A DNA stretch of 64,000 bases from Microbacterium sp. 2FI (GCF_005502885.1 NZ_SCMR01000004.1:124001-188000); one strand, 5' to 3'. Positions 1 through 9,035 are shown, counted from the first letter of the stretch. Made by a program: numbers and translations. Notes: generated by a model not told the origin, from the sequence alone.

Positions 1-734
1 GGCGGTTCGCCGGTGCCGGGGGTGCAGCGGCCCGGCTCGAGGCGGCCGGGCTTCCGCTGCGCTCGGCCCGGCTGTACGGCGTCGTGCTCTCGGGTGTGCC
101 GGTGACGGTGGAGGCTGCGGATGCCGCCGCTCGGGCTCTCCGCGGACGCCTCATCATGGGCACCGCTCCCGACGGAGTCGCGGCGCCGTCTGCGGCGATC
201 CTGCTGTCGCTCCCCGCCGACGCCGTGTTCGATGACGCCGCGGTGCTCGGTTTCGCGCGGGCGCTGGTCGACCCCACCGGAGACATCGACCGGCTCACCG
301 TCTCGGTCGGCCGGGTCGCCGACGGGGTGGATGCCGCACTGGTGTCGCTGCACGAGGCCGTCGACCTCGCTCGCGGGCGCCGCCGCCGCGCGGCGCGAGG
401 CCCGCACCTGCGGCGGGCTGAGAATCGGCCGCTCGTGCAGCTCGTCACGGCGCTGCGCGACGACTACCGGGTGCTCGAACACGGTGAGCGGATGCTGTCA
501 CCGCTCATCGTGCACGACCTCGCGCGCTCGGGCGACCTGCTCGACGTGCTCGAGGCGATGCTCGCGCATCCCGGAAACCGCACGGCCGCAGCATCCGCCT
601 CGCATCTCTCGCGCTCGGTCTTCTACCAGCGCATCGCCCTCATCGAGGAGCTGCTCGACGTCGATCTCGACGACGGCGAGACCCAGACCGCGCTGCACCT
701 CGCGCTGCTCGTGAGGCGTTCCGCCGGGCGGTGA
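1..734 (+). CDS. PucR-family transcriptional regulator, C-terminal part
   Basis: The frame is open from the left edge of the window, so the start lies outside; an in-frame GTG at 84 is unlikely to be the true start. The last 60 or so residues (HPGNRTAAASASHLSRSVFY followed by QRIALIEELL) match the C-terminal helix-turn-helix of PucR/CdaR-type regulators, in which an 'N-R-T/S-x-A-A' helix is followed by a recognition helix ending in R-x-x-x-Y-R. PucR-family proteins commonly control purine, amine and polyamine catabolism. The gene converges on the 3' end of the amine uptake and oxidation operon at 929-8805 and may be its regulator; that link is inferred from position only. The N-terminal sensing region is not visible. 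Confidence 0.8.
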   Translation, partial: RFAGAGGAAARLEAAGLPLRSARLYGVVLSGVPVTVEAADAAARALRGRLIMGTAPDGVAAPSAAILLSLPADAVFDDAAVLGFARALVDPTGDIDRLTVSVGRVADGVDAALVSLHEAVDLARGRRRRAARGPHLRRAENRPLVQLVTALRDDYRVLEHGERMLSPLIVHDLARSGDLLDVLEAMLAHPGNRTAAASASHLSRSVFYQRIALIEELLDVDLDDGETQTALHLALLVRRSAGR

Positions 735-802
735 GTCAGCCGGGCTCGCGCGTCCGGCGCGCGCGTCCGGCGGATGGAGACGTCGCCGGTTCCGGCTCCC
801 TC

Positions 803-886
803 CTTCCGGGGTTTGGGGCGCGTTGCGAGCACGACACGCGGGCACGGTCGGCGTGTCGTGCGCGGATGGCGCCCCAAACCCGGAAG
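803..886. terminator. Long inverted repeat between convergent genes
   Basis: The arms at 803-839 and 851-886 pair almost perfectly: outer CTTCCGGG, then TTTGGGGCGC, then an internal mismatch bubble of seven bases, then GCACGACACGC. It lies between the stop of the PucR-type gene (734) and the stop of the cupin gene (929), where a bidirectional terminator is expected. The arm length (about 36 nt) is much longer than a usual terminator stem and there is no clear U tract. Confidence 0.6.
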
Positions 887-928
887 GCAGCGTAACGGCC
901 GACGCCCCGAACCGGCGGAAGCCGGGCC

Positions 929-1279
929 TCAGGGCGTGACGTAGACCTTCCGCAGGGTCTCGCGCACGGTCCAGACCGTCTGCATGCCGGCGGTCAGGCG
1001 CACGATCGACCCGGGGCGCAGCTCGATCGGAGGCAGCGGGGGCTCCTCGAACTCGATGCGCCCGGAGCCTGCGAGCACGACGAACAGCTCGTCGGCCTCG
1101 ACGTCGCGCGAGACCCCTGGCGTGTGCTCCCAGACGCCGACCGTGCGGCCGTCGGCCTCATCGAGGTCGACGTAGCGGGTCGAGGGCGACCCGGCGACGA
1201 CCTGCTCGGGCGGGAGAGCCTCGAACGGCACGGGGACGTGCGCGGCATCCGCTGCCACTCCCGAGGTGAGCCGGCTCAT
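929..1279 (-). CDS. Small single-domain cupin protein
   Basis: A 116-residue protein with a cupin beta-barrel pattern: D-E-L-F-V-V-L-A-G-S-G (about 63-73) followed by an ELRPGSIVRL turn (about 86-95), as in cupin_2 proteins. The usual first cupin motif histidines are poorly kept (VWEHTPG at 49-55 supplies one His), so metal binding is uncertain. It is the last gene of the operon. Its ATG at 1279 overlaps the stop of the FAD oxidoreductase in an ATGA arrangement, so translation is probably coupled. Cupins next to amine oxidases are common in polyamine loci (PuuR carries one, for example), but this protein has no DNA-binding domain, so a direct regulatory role is not supported. Confidence 0.8.
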   Translation of the reverse strand: MSRLTSGVAADAAHVPVPFEALPPEQVVAGSPSTRYVDLDEADGRTVGVWEHTPGVSRDVEADELFVVLAGSGRIEFEEPPLPPIELRPGSIVRLTAGMQTVWTVRETLRKVYVTP

Positions 1280-2721
1280 GAGTCGAATCCGAGGCCCAGG
1301 GCATCGAGCGTCTTCAGCAGCACGTTGCGGCGGCCCTCGTTGCGGTCGGCCTGATCGAGCGACCAGCGCGTCGCGTTGATGCCGATCGCGGCCGCCGGCT
1401 CGGGCGGGAACGGCAGGGGGCGCTTGCGCACCATCTCGAGCTCGGTGCGTTCGGTCTTCTCGCCCCACAGGAGGTCGAGCATCACATCGCCGGCGAACCG
1501 CGTCGCGGCGACCCCGAGGCCGGTGAAGCCTGCGGCATACGCCACGCGCCCCTTGCGGGCGGTGCCGAAGAACGCGCAGAACTGGGTCGAGGTGTCGATC
1601 GCGCCGGCCCACTTGTGGCTGAAGCCGAGACCCTCCAACTGCGGGAAGGTCGTGAAGAAATGGCTCGCGAGTCGCTCGAAGGTCTGCGGACGATCCTCGT
1701 ACTGAGCGCGCACGCGGCGGCCGTAGTGGTAGATCGCGTCGTACCCGCCGAAGAGGATGCGGTTGTCCCGGCTCAGCCGGTAGTAGTGGAACTGGTTCGC
1801 CAGATCGCTGATGCCCTGCCGCTCGTTCCAGCCGATCGCGGCGAGTTGCTCGTCGCTCAGCGGCTCGGTCATGAGCGCGTAGTCGTAGACAGGGACGGTC
1901 ATCAGACGGTTGCGCGTGAGCAGCGACGGGAAGACGTTCGTCGCGAGCGCGACGCGCCGCGTGGTGACGCGGCCATGGGTCGTGACGACCTTGACGTCGG
2001 CGCCGGAGTCGTCGATCGCGTGCACCGGCGAGTTCTCGAAGATGCGCACGCCCGCCTCTTCGGCGGCGCGTGCGAGACCCGCGACGAGCTTGCCCGGGTG
2101 CACGAGCGCGGTGGTGTGCTGCTCCCACACGGCCCCGAGATACGTGGGAGAGGCGACGGATGCCTGCACCTCCGCCTCGGACAGGCGCACCACTCCGGAG
2201 TCGCCACGGGAGTCGGCATCCGCCTTCCACTCATCGAGCCACGCGAGCTGATGCGGCTCGGTGGCCACCCCGAAGGCCCCGACGCGCTCCCAGTCGGCGT
2301 CGATGCCGTGCGCGGCGATGTCGTCGCCCATCCCGTCGAGGTTCGCGAGGCCGAGGGCGTCGAGCTTCTCGATTTCGCCGGGCCAGCGGCTCACGCCGTT
2401 GTCGCGGCCGTGCGTGAGGCTGGCGTCGCAGAAGCCGCCGTTGCGGCCGGAGGCTGCCCAGCCCACGCGCTTGCCCTCGAGCACGACGACCCGGAGTTCG
2501 GGGTCGCGGCGCTTGGCCAGAAGCGCAGTCCACAGGCCCGTGTATCCGGCGCCGACGATCACGAGGTCGGCGGTGGACTCACCCGAGTAGCGCGGCCGGT
2601 CGGGCTGCGCGGGGAGATCGTCCAGCCAGAAGACGCTCTGGCGCGTCGCTGCCAGGCTCTGCTCGATGACGGATGCTGCCGGGCGACTGCGTTCGTAGAC
2701 GGTCGTGCCCACGGTTATCAC
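1276..2721 (-). CDS. FAD-dependent amine oxidoreductase (gamma-glutamylputrescine oxidase-like)
   Basis: 481 residues of the DAO superfamily (PF01266 type). The FAD-binding Rossmann motif VIVGAGYTGLWTA lies at about 54-66, followed by VVVLEGKRVGWAASGRNGG, a hallmark of PuuB and related oxidases that act on primary or N-acylated amines. Length is close to the usual 420-480. A 30-residue N-terminal extension containing FWLDDLP is typical of the actinobacterial branch. The gene follows the PotC-side amidohydrolase after a 117-bp gap and overlaps the cupin gene. Context with a polyamine-type ABC importer suggests oxidation of an imported amine, releasing aldehyde and H2O2 or reduced FAD. The substrate cannot be read from sequence; no PuuA, PuuC or PuuD homolog is in the window. 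Confidence 0.85.
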   Translation of the reverse strand: MITVGTTVYERSRPAASVIEQSLAATRQSVFWLDDLPAQPDRPRYSGESTADLVIVGAGYTGLWTALLAKRRDPELRVVVLEGKRVGWAASGRNGGFCDASLTHGRDNGVSRWPGEIEKLDALGLANLDGMGDDIAAHGIDADWERVGAFGVATEPHQLAWLDEWKADADSRGDSGVVRLSEAEVQASVASPTYLGAVWEQHTTALVHPGKLVAGLARAAEEAGVRIFENSPVHAIDDSGADVKVVTTHGRVTTRRVALATNVFPSLLTRNRLMTVPVYDYALMTEPLSDEQLAAIGWNERQGISDLANQFHYYRLSRDNRILFGGYDAIYHYGRRVRAQYEDRPQTFERLASHFFTTFPQLEGLGFSHKWAGAIDTSTQFCAFFGTARKGRVAYAAGFTGLGVAATRFAGDVMLDLLWGEKTERTELEMVRKRPLPFPPEPAAAIGINATRWSLDQADRNEGRRNVLLKTLDALGLGFDS

Positions 2722-2793
2722 TTCCCTGTCGTGTGTGGTCCCTCGATCTTGCGTCGTGCTCCGGATGCCGCAACAGGCGGTCCGGTGAAATCA

Positions 2794-2801
2794 GGACGAT
2801 C
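2794..2801 (-). promoter_or_regulatory. Isolated GATCGTCC motif upstream of the FAD oxidase gene
   Basis: In the 117-bp gap between the amidohydrolase and the FAD oxidase genes, minus-strand GATCGTCC repeats the core of the duplicated 15-mer upstream of the same operon (8946-8960 and 9036-9050). Eight-base matches arise by chance in a window this size, so this is only a weak candidate for a second binding site of the same regulator. Confidence 0.2.
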
Positions 2802-2838
2802 CGGCCGAAATGCCGCCCGGATCCGCCAGATCTCCGGC

Positions 2839-4494
2839 TCAGGCGTCGGGGGCGGCGTAGACGCGGGCGCCCTCGACGAAGGTCTGCAGCACCCTCGTCG
2901 CGCCGATCTCGTCGGCCGGTCCGTCGAACGGGTCGCGGTCGAGGATCGCGAAGTCGGCGTATTTGCCGACCTCGACCGTGCCGGTGTCGGCGTCGAGGTG
3001 GTTCACCCACGCCGACCCCGCGGTGTACGCGGTCAGCGAGGTCGCGAGGTCGATCGCCTGCTCGAGGAGGAATGCGCCGTGCTCGCCCTCCTCGTGCCCG
3101 GGCGCCGCGGTGCGGTTGACGGCGGTGTGGATCGCCGCCATCGGATTCGGCGTCGACACGGACCAGTCGCTGCCCGCGGCCAGCACCGCTCCCGAGCGCA
3201 GCAGATCGCCGAACGGGTACTGCCACGCGTCGCGCGGCGAGCCGAGGAACGGGAGGGTCAGTTCGACCATCTGCGGGTCGAGCGCCGCCCACAGCGACTG
3301 CATGTTCGCCGCCACACCGAGCTCGCGGAAGCGCGGGACGTCTTCGGGGTGCACGACCTGGATGTGTGCGATGTGGTGGCGGTTGTCGCCGCGGCCGTTG
3401 CGGGTGATCGCGTGCTCGACCGCGTCGAGGCACTCGCGGACTGCCCGGTCGCCGATCGCGTGGAAGTGCACCTGGAATCCCTCGGCGTCGAGCAGTGGAA
3501 GTGCCTCGTTCAGCACCGCCGGGTCGACGAACGAGATGCCGGAGTTGTCGGTGAAGTGGCCGTGGCCGTCGCAGTACGGCTCGAGCATCGCGGCGGTGAA
3601 GTTCTCGGCGACGCCGTCCTGCATGATCTTGATGCTGGTCGCGGCGTAGCGGGCGCTGCGATCGCGTGCCCGTCGCTCGATGAGCTCCGGGATCTGCTCG
3701 AGACCCTTCTTGCGGTCCCACCAGATCGCGCCCACGACACGCGCCGTGAGGGAACCCGCCGCGTCGGCGGCGAGGTAGGCGGGGCCGGGGTCGCCGGCAT
3801 CCCCGTACGCGCCGACGATGGCGTCCTGCCATGCGGTGATGCCGTAGGAGTGCAGGTAGCGCTGCGCCAGCAGGAGGGCCTCGACGAGGCGCTCGGGCGC
3901 CTCTTCCGGCAGGTGCCGGTTGACCAGCCCCATGGCGCCCTCGTGCAGTGTGCCGGTCGGGTTGCCGTCGGCGTCGCGCTCGATTCGGCCGTCGGCGGGG
4001 TCGGGTGTGTTCCGGTCGATGCCGGCGAGCCGCAGCGCCGCGGAGTTCACCCACGCGCCGTGGCCGTCGCGGTTCGGCAGGAACGCCGGACGATCGGGCA
4101 CCACGGCGTCCAGCGCCCCGGCCGTCGGAGTCCCGCCCGGGAACGCCGACATCTGCCATCCGCCGCCGAGCACCCACTCGTCGTCGGGGTGGGCGGCGGC
4201 ATACTCGCCGATCGCCTCGAGGTACTCGGCCGCGGTCGAGAGTTCGGCGAGATCGCAGCGCAGCATGTCGAGGCCGCCCCACACCGGATGCACGTGTGCG
4301 TCCTGGAACCCCGGCAGCAGCATCCGTCCTCGAAGATCGACGATCTCGGTCTTCGGCCCGACGAGCTCGTGCACGTCGTCGCCGCCGACCGCGACGACCC
4401 GTCCCTTCGCGACGGCCACCGCGCTCGCGCGCGAGCGGACGGTGTTCGCGGTGAAGACCGGACCGCCCGTGAAGACGAGGTCGGCGTGCGGCAT
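2839..4494 (-). CDS. YtcJ-type metal-dependent amidohydrolase
   Basis: 551 residues of the amidohydrolase_3 family (YtcJ/NfdA type). The N-terminal composite domain is followed by the metal motif GFQDAHVHP at about 62-70. Later come HFHAIGDRAV and HIAHIQVVHPED, which supply metal and active-site histidines, and AAGSDWSVS near the C-terminus supplies the catalytic Asp. The start is the ATG at 4494, eight bases after the PotC-like stop, with no clear ribosome site, which suggests translational coupling. YtcJ-like enzymes hydrolyse amides, N-formyl groups or exoenzyme esters; the physiological substrate is mostly unknown. Here it sits inside a polyamine-type transport and amine-oxidase operon, so removal of an acyl group from an imported amine is plausible. 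A paralog is encoded at 18773-20452 beside another importer. Confidence 0.88.
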   Translation of the reverse strand: MPHADLVFTGGPVFTANTVRSRASAVAVAKGRVVAVGGDDVHELVGPKTEIVDLRGRMLLPGFQDAHVHPVWGGLDMLRCDLAELSTAAEYLEAIGEYAAAHPDDEWVLGGGWQMSAFPGGTPTAGALDAVVPDRPAFLPNRDGHGAWVNSAALRLAGIDRNTPDPADGRIERDADGNPTGTLHEGAMGLVNRHLPEEAPERLVEALLLAQRYLHSYGITAWQDAIVGAYGDAGDPGPAYLAADAAGSLTARVVGAIWWDRKKGLEQIPELIERRARDRSARYAATSIKIMQDGVAENFTAAMLEPYCDGHGHFTDNSGISFVDPAVLNEALPLLDAEGFQVHFHAIGDRAVRECLDAVEHAITRNGRGDNRHHIAHIQVVHPEDVPRFRELGVAANMQSLWAALDPQMVELTLPFLGSPRDAWQYPFGDLLRSGAVLAAGSDWSVSTPNPMAAIHTAVNRTAAPGHEEGEHGAFLLEQAIDLATSLTAYTAGSAWVNHLDADTGTVEVGKYADFAILDRDPFDGPADEIGATRVLQTFVEGARVYAAPDA

Positions 4495-4502
4495 GCTGAG
4501 GC

Positions 4503-5414
4503 TCAGCCGCCCGTCATGGTGCGGGCGATCTGCGTCGCCGAGTCGCCGGCGCGCTTGAGCACCAGGGCGACGAGCGCGAGGGCCACGAGGGTAAGCAGCA
4601 GCATGATCGTCGACACCGCTGCGATCTCGGGCCGAAGCCCCGACCGCAGGGCGCTGAGCACGTAGACCGGCCACGGAGTGGTGCCCGACACCTGGACGAA
4701 AGCCGCGATGATCGTGTTGTCGAGGCTGAGCGTGAACGCCAGAAGGAACCCGGCGAGGACGGCGGGCATCGCGAGGGCGAGCGTGATGCGTCGGAACGTC
4801 GTGAGGGGCTTCGCGTACAGGTCGCTCGAGGCCTCTTCGAGGTTGGCGTCCTGCCCGACCAGGCGTGCGCGGACGATGTACGACACCACGGCGGTGGCGA
4901 ACAGCGACGAGCCGATCGAGAGGCGCACTATGCCGTCGTTGAAGATCGACATGCCGAGGTCCTGCCCGAGGAACACCATGAACGGCAGGAGCGCGACCGC
5001 GTCGACGATCTCGGGGGTCACCGAGACGAGCAGCAGCAGGCCCAGGAACCACCAGACCCACTTGCCGGGGTGCCGGGCCATCGCGATGCCGGCGAGGGTG
5101 CCGAGGGCCGTCGCGATGATCGCCGAGATGAGCGCCGTGACGAGCGAGACGCGCACGGCGTTCTGGATCGCGGGCTTCTCGAGGATCGTGAGGAACGCGT
5201 CGAACCCGAAGCCGTCCCATGACACGAGGAGGCGGCCGGTGTTGAACGAGTACACGACGATCACGATGATCGGCGCGAACAGGAACAGCATCACCAGCAC
5301 GCCCCACACCCCGAACGCGATGTCCGACCAGGAGCGCTTCGCGCGCGGCGGACGACTCTTCTGCGCGGGCTGCTCGTTCTGACGCAGGAGCGTCTCGGTC
5401 GCCGTCTGGGTCAC
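4503..5414 (-). CDS. ABC transporter permease, PotC-like
   Basis: 303 residues with about six membrane segments (first at roughly 33-55) and a binding-protein-dependent transport domain. The EAA-type loop EEASSDLYAKPLTTFRRITL is clear. It pairs with the PotB-like permease to form the membrane channel of a spermidine/putrescine-type importer. The start is a GTG at 5414 that overlaps the stop of the upstream permease (GTGA); the next downstream Met codons fall inside the membrane region, so GTG is preferred. Substrate specificity for polyamines is assigned by family resemblance and by the adjacent amine oxidase. Confidence 0.88.
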   Translation of the reverse strand: MTQTATETLLRQNEQPAQKSRPPRAKRSWSDIAFGVWGVLVMLFLFAPIIVIVVYSFNTGRLLVSWDGFGFDAFLTILEKPAIQNAVRVSLVTALISAIIATALGTLAGIAMARHPGKWVWWFLGLLLLVSVTPEIVDAVALLPFMVFLGQDLGMSIFNDGIVRLSIGSSLFATAVVSYIVRARLVGQDANLEEASSDLYAKPLTTFRRITLALAMPAVLAGFLLAFTLSLDNTIIAAFVQVSGTTPWPVYVLSALRSGLRPEIAAVSTIMLLLTLVALALVALVLKRAGDSATQIARTMTGG

Positions 5415-6358
5415 GTCGTCACCTTCTCGGGGGTCGAGGCCACGGCATCCACCCGCTCGCCCGTGGCCACAGGCTCGGGGCCGAGGACGAGACGGTTTCG
5501 GTGGCGGAAGGGGAGCGTGACCAGCCAGATCACGACGGCGGCGATTCCGATGGTGAGGGTGATGACGAGCATCAGCAGCACCGCCATCGCCGACCCCAGT
5601 GCCCAGTTCTGAGCGGTCTGGAACTGGCTCGCGACGAGCTGGCCCACCATGTTGCCGCGCGCGCCGCCGAGGACGGTCGCGGTGATGTAGTCGCCCATGA
5701 GCGGGATGAACACCAGCAGCACGCCCGCGATGATGCCCGGCTGCGACAGCGGGAGCGTGACGCGGAAGAACGTCGAGATCCTGCCGGCGCCCAGGTCTTT
5801 CGACGCCTCGCGCAGGGCTGGGCCGATGCGATCGAAGGCGACGAACAGGGGCAGGATCATCAGCGGCAGGTAGTTGTAGACGACGCCGATGAGGACCGCG
5901 GTGCGGGTGTACATCAGCTCGAGCGGGCCGTCGAGCACGCCGATCGTCTGGAGGATCGTCGACATCCAGCCCTCGGGGGCGAGGATGACCTGCCACCCGA
6001 TCGTGCGTACGAGGAAGTTCGTCCAGAACGGCACGAGCACGAGTGCGATCAGGATGCCGCGTCGCGACGGCTTCACCTTGAAGGCCATCCAGTACGCCAC
6101 CGGCGCGCCGATCAGGAAGCACAGCACGGTGCCGAGGATTCCGACGCCGAGCGTGTTCTGGAAGGTCGCGAAGAAGGTCGGCGACATCGCCTCGAAGTAG
6201 CGGTCGAGCGAGAGGATGTCGTTCGCGTGCGTGCCGAAGATGCCGGGCTTGTAGCCGAAGCTGAACCACACGACCATCGCCACGGGGGCGACGAAGAAGA
6301 TGAGGAGCCACGCCCACGCGGGTGCCGCGAGCGCGGCTCCGGCGGCGCGACTACGCAC
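5411..6358 (-). CDS. ABC transporter permease, PotB-like
   Basis: 315 residues. An N-terminal membrane segment (about 8-30) is followed by a large periplasmic-side loop and five further membrane segments, with the EAA loop LREASKDLGAGRISTFFRVTL. This is the usual layout of the PotB/PotH half of polyamine importers. The gene overlaps the end of the substrate-binding-protein gene by eight bases and the start of the PotC-like gene by four, so the three are co-translated. Likely part of one inner-membrane complex with the PotA-like ATPase at 7624-8805. Confidence 0.88.
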   Translation of the reverse strand: MRSRAAGAALAAPAWAWLLIFFVAPVAMVVWFSFGYKPGIFGTHANDILSLDRYFEAMSPTFFATFQNTLGVGILGTVLCFLIGAPVAYWMAFKVKPSRRGILIALVLVPFWTNFLVRTIGWQVILAPEGWMSTILQTIGVLDGPLELMYTRTAVLIGVVYNYLPLMILPLFVAFDRIGPALREASKDLGAGRISTFFRVTLPLSQPGIIAGVLLVFIPLMGDYITATVLGGARGNMVGQLVASQFQTAQNWALGSAMAVLLMLVITLTIGIAAVVIWLVTLPFRHRNRLVLGPEPVATGERVDAVASTPEKVTT

Positions 6359-7532
6359 CAGCGGCGGCCTTCATCTCGTTGTAGATCTCCACGCGGACCG
6401 TCTGCGAGTCGTTGAGCTCCTGCTCGCGCATCGTCTCGAGCTGCTCGGGCGTGAAGAAGATGAGGTCGGTGTAGTCGAGTCCGGCCTCGACCGCTGCGGC
6501 CTCCATGTCCTTGCCGCCGACGTTGTAGCCGATGTAGTCGAGGTTGAGGGCGAGGCTCTCGGGAGACATCGAGTAGTCGATGAACGCGTGCGCGGCCTCC
6601 GGGTGCGGTGCGCCCGCGGCGATCGCCCAGTTGTCCATCCACAGCTCGGTGATGGGGCCGGGGAGCACCCACTGCCAGCGGTCGGGCTCGCTCGACTCTC
6701 CGATGCCGAGGCGGGCCTCGCCGTTCCAGGACTGCATGAGCACCTGCGAGCCCTGGACGATCGCGGTGCTCGGGTACGAGTCGAACGCGGAGATGTGCGG
6801 CGCGATCTCCTCGATGAGGAACGCGCGGGCAGCCTCCAGCTCGTCGGGGTCTTCCGTGTTCCAGTCCATGTCGTTCGCCCAGAAGTACGAGCCGAGGACG
6901 CCGGCCGGGTCGTCCGACATCGACGTCTTGCCGCTCGCCTCGTTCTGGGCGGCGTCGAAGAAGTCGGCCCACGTGGTGAGCTCGCGCGTGATCACGGTCT
7001 TGTCGTAGACGAAGCCGGTGGTGCCCCACGCCTTGCAGACGGAGTAGTCGTTGCCCGGGTCCCACGCGCGACCGAGGTACGCCGCGTCGATGTTCGACAT
7101 GTTGGGCAGAAGGTCCTTGTTGAACTTCGTGAGGAGCCCGTTCTCGATCATCTGGGGGATGAACACGCCGGTGGGCACGACGATGTCGTAGCCGGAGGTG
7201 CCCTTCGCCGCGACGAGCTTCGCGATGAGCTCTTCGTTCGACGCGTACGAGTCGAGCGTGACCTTGGGGCCGAGCTCGGCCGTGAACGACGCCACGACGT
7301 CGGGCGAGTCGTAGTCGCCCCAGGTGTAGACCGACAGCGCGTCTTCGAGGGTGCCACCGGTCGCCTGCGGTGCCGGCGCGGCGCCGCCGCCGGGCGAGCA
7401 CGCCGCGAGGACCGTGGCGCCGCCGGCGATGGCGGCGAAGCTGAGGAAGCGGCGACGGGACAGCTCGCGCATGATCGCGGGAGCCGAGCCCTCGGGGGCG
7501 AGGATGCGGAGCGGGTTGCGGGACTCGGTCAT
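6351..7532 (-). CDS. Polyamine-type ABC substrate-binding lipoprotein, PotD-like
   Basis: 393 residues. The N-terminus carries a twin-arginine stretch (SRRRFLSF, about 25-32) followed by a lipobox ending in VLAAC (Cys at about 45), so it is probably a Tat-exported lipoprotein. A 20-residue leader before the signal (start MTESRNPLRILAP) is characteristic of actinobacterial members; an internal Met at 21 is an alternative start, but the upstream ATG has a good ribosome site (GGAG, 6-7 nt). The body (LSVYTWGDYDSPDVVASF, later YDIVVPTGVFIPQMIENG) matches PotD/PotF spermidine-putrescine receptors. It should deliver substrate to the adjacent PotB/PotC-like permeases. Confidence 0.9.
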   Translation of the reverse strand: MTESRNPLRILAPEGSAPAIMRELSRRRFLSFAAIAGGATVLAACSPGGGAAPAPQATGGTLEDALSVYTWGDYDSPDVVASFTAELGPKVTLDSYASNEELIAKLVAAKGTSGYDIVVPTGVFIPQMIENGLLTKFNKDLLPNMSNIDAAYLGRAWDPGNDYSVCKAWGTTGFVYDKTVITRELTTWADFFDAAQNEASGKTSMSDDPAGVLGSYFWANDMDWNTEDPDELEAARAFLIEEIAPHISAFDSYPSTAIVQGSQVLMQSWNGEARLGIGESSEPDRWQWVLPGPITELWMDNWAIAAGAPHPEAAHAFIDYSMSPESLALNLDYIGYNVGGKDMEAAAVEAGLDYTDLIFFTPEQLETMREQELNDSQTVRVEIYNEMKAAAGA

Positions 7533-7623
7533 CGGGGTCTCCAGGTTCGGGTCGGAGCCGGTGAGGGCGTGGTGCGGTTCGTGCGTTCGGGTGTCGTGCG
7601 TGGTGTGGGGGTACGGCTGCCGG

Positions 7624-8805
7624 TCAGGCGGTCGGCGGGGCGATGTAGCCGCCCTCTTCGGCTGCCGCGTCGCTCGGGAAGAGCAGTACGTGGTGGGCGG
7701 CCCACGTGCACACGACCGGGTCTCCGACGCGCAGGGTGGGTGCGTCGGGGGTCGGGCGGCGCACGATGACGCTCTGGTCGTCGCCCAGGCGCACGAGGTA
7801 CTGCATCGTGTCGCCGAGGTGCGACAGGCCGATCAGCTCGCCGCGGGCGGAGTTGACCGGCGACGTCGAGCCGGCTTCGCCTGCCCCGGCATCCTTCTCG
7901 AGCGAGATGTACTCGGGGCGGACGGCCGCCTCGCCGTGCGGGACTCCGGCGAGGACCGGCTCGGTGCCGCGGACGAGAGCGTGCGGCGACGAGACGGCGG
8001 CGCCGCCTTCGACGACCTGACCGCGGAAGAAGTTCTGCTGTCCGACGAACGCCGCGACGTACGCCGAGGCCGGCCGCGCGTACACGGTGTCGGCGTCGGC
8101 GAGCTGCTCGATACGGCCGGACCGCATGATCGCGATGCGGTCGCTCATCGACAGAGCCTCGCCCTGATCGTGCGTGACGAAGACGAAGGTGATGCCCAGG
8201 CGCGACTGCAGCAGCTTCAGCTCGAGCTGCATCTCTTCGCGCAGCTGGCGGTCGAGCGCGCCGAGCGGCTCGTCGAGGAGGAGCACGGCTGGGCGGTTGA
8301 CGAGTGCGCGGGCGAGCGCGATGCGCTGCTGCTGGCCACCCGAGAGCTGTGTCGGGCGGCGGTCGCCGAAGCGACGCATCTGCACGAGGTCGAGGGCCTC
8401 GGCCACGCGATCGCGCACCTCGGACTTGGGCGTCCGGCGCTGCTGCAGGCCGTAGGCGACGTTCTCTGCCACCGACAGATGCGGGAACAGCGCGTACGCC
8501 TGGAACACCGTGTTCACGTCGCGGCGATAGGGCGGCACGCCTCGCACCGAGCGGCCCGAGATGCGGATGTCACCGCCGTCGGGGTTCTCGAAGCCGGCGA
8601 TCATGCGGAGCGTGGTCGTCTTGCCGCAGCCGGACGGACCGAGCAGCGAGATGAACTCACCCGGCTCGATCGTCAGCGACAGGTCGTCGACGGCGAGCTG
8701 GTCGCCGTAGTGCTTCGTGATTCCCTCGAGCACCACCGCCCCGCGGCTGTCGCCATGGTCAGGGGTCGTCGCCGGAGTCATCTCCGCGTCGATGGCCGTG
8801 GTCAC
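7624..8805 (-). CDS. ABC transporter ATPase, PotA-like
   Basis: 393 residues from the GTG at 8805, which has a GGAGG 10 nt upstream; longer upstream frames lack such a site. The nucleotide-binding domain shows Walker A GPSGCGKTT, signature LSGGQQQR, Walker B LLLDEPLGALD and a switch histidine in VTHDQGE. The C-terminal about 110 residues form a TOBE-type regulatory domain, as in PotA and MalK. It is the first gene of the amine operon and powers the PotB/PotC-like permeases. The 91-bp spacer before the binding-protein gene holds no clear signal. The upstream region (8806-9072) carries several candidate operator elements. Confidence 0.9.
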   Translation of the reverse strand: MTTAIDAEMTPATTPDHGDSRGAVVLEGITKHYGDQLAVDDLSLTIEPGEFISLLGPSGCGKTTTLRMIAGFENPDGGDIRISGRSVRGVPPYRRDVNTVFQAYALFPHLSVAENVAYGLQQRRTPKSEVRDRVAEALDLVQMRRFGDRRPTQLSGGQQQRIALARALVNRPAVLLLDEPLGALDRQLREEMQLELKLLQSRLGITFVFVTHDQGEALSMSDRIAIMRSGRIEQLADADTVYARPASAYVAAFVGQQNFFRGQVVEGGAAVSSPHALVRGTEPVLAGVPHGEAAVRPEYISLEKDAGAGEAGSTSPVNSARGELIGLSHLGDTMQYLVRLGDDQSVIVRRPTPDAPTLRVGDPVVCTWAAHHVLLFPSDAAAEEGGYIAPPTA

Positions 8806-8876
8806 CTTGTGGCGTCCTCCCGTTCGGGTTCCGCGCGCCGGTGCGCGGACGGTGGAATGTGTTGGGGTATTCAATA

Positions 8877-8891
8877 TCGGGGAGTCCCCGA
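8877..8891. promoter_or_regulatory. Perfect palindrome upstream of the amine operon
   Basis: TCGGGGAGTCCCCGA is a perfect inverted repeat with a one-base centre, 72-86 bp upstream of the PotA-like GTG. Next to it is the most AT-rich stretch of the region (GTATTCAATATC), where a promoter is likely. The placement fits an operator for the amine operon; the regulator is unknown. Confidence 0.4.
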
Positions 8892-8945
8892 CTGGCAATG
8901 CGGCGAACGCTGAACCGGACGATTCGCGGCCTCGGAACCCGGCGC

Positions 8946-8960
8946 CCGACAGATCGTCCG
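8946..8960 (+). repeat. Direct repeat copy 1 upstream of the amine operon
   Basis: CCGACAGATCGTCCG, identical to the copy at 9036-9050, spaced 90 bp start to start. An identical 15-mer twice within one 267-bp intergenic region is unlikely by chance and suggests paired binding sites of one regulator. Confidence 0.5.
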
Positions 8961-8978
8961 GGTTTGTGTAACGGTCAG

Positions 8979-8994
8979 GAAACCGCGGGGTTTC
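8979..8994. terminator. Short hairpin after the nei-lhr pair
   Basis: GAAACC, a four-base GCGG loop, then GGTTTC form a six-base-pair hairpin downstream of the glycosylase stop (9073, minus strand). It could terminate the nei-lhr transcript, but the stem is short and no U tract follows, so an operator role is equally possible. Confidence 0.3.
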
Positions 8995-9035
8995 GGGGCG
9001 CTCACGCTCGATCGGGCGCAGTCCGCGCGGCGCGG

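Noticed and set aside
1615..4665. A very long open frame on the plus strand, antisense to the amidohydrolase, FAD oxidase and permease genes.
   Set aside because: It is rich in Arg, Val, His and Asp with no recognisable domain, crosses several real gene boundaries, and is the usual side-effect of GC-rich third positions on the opposite strand.
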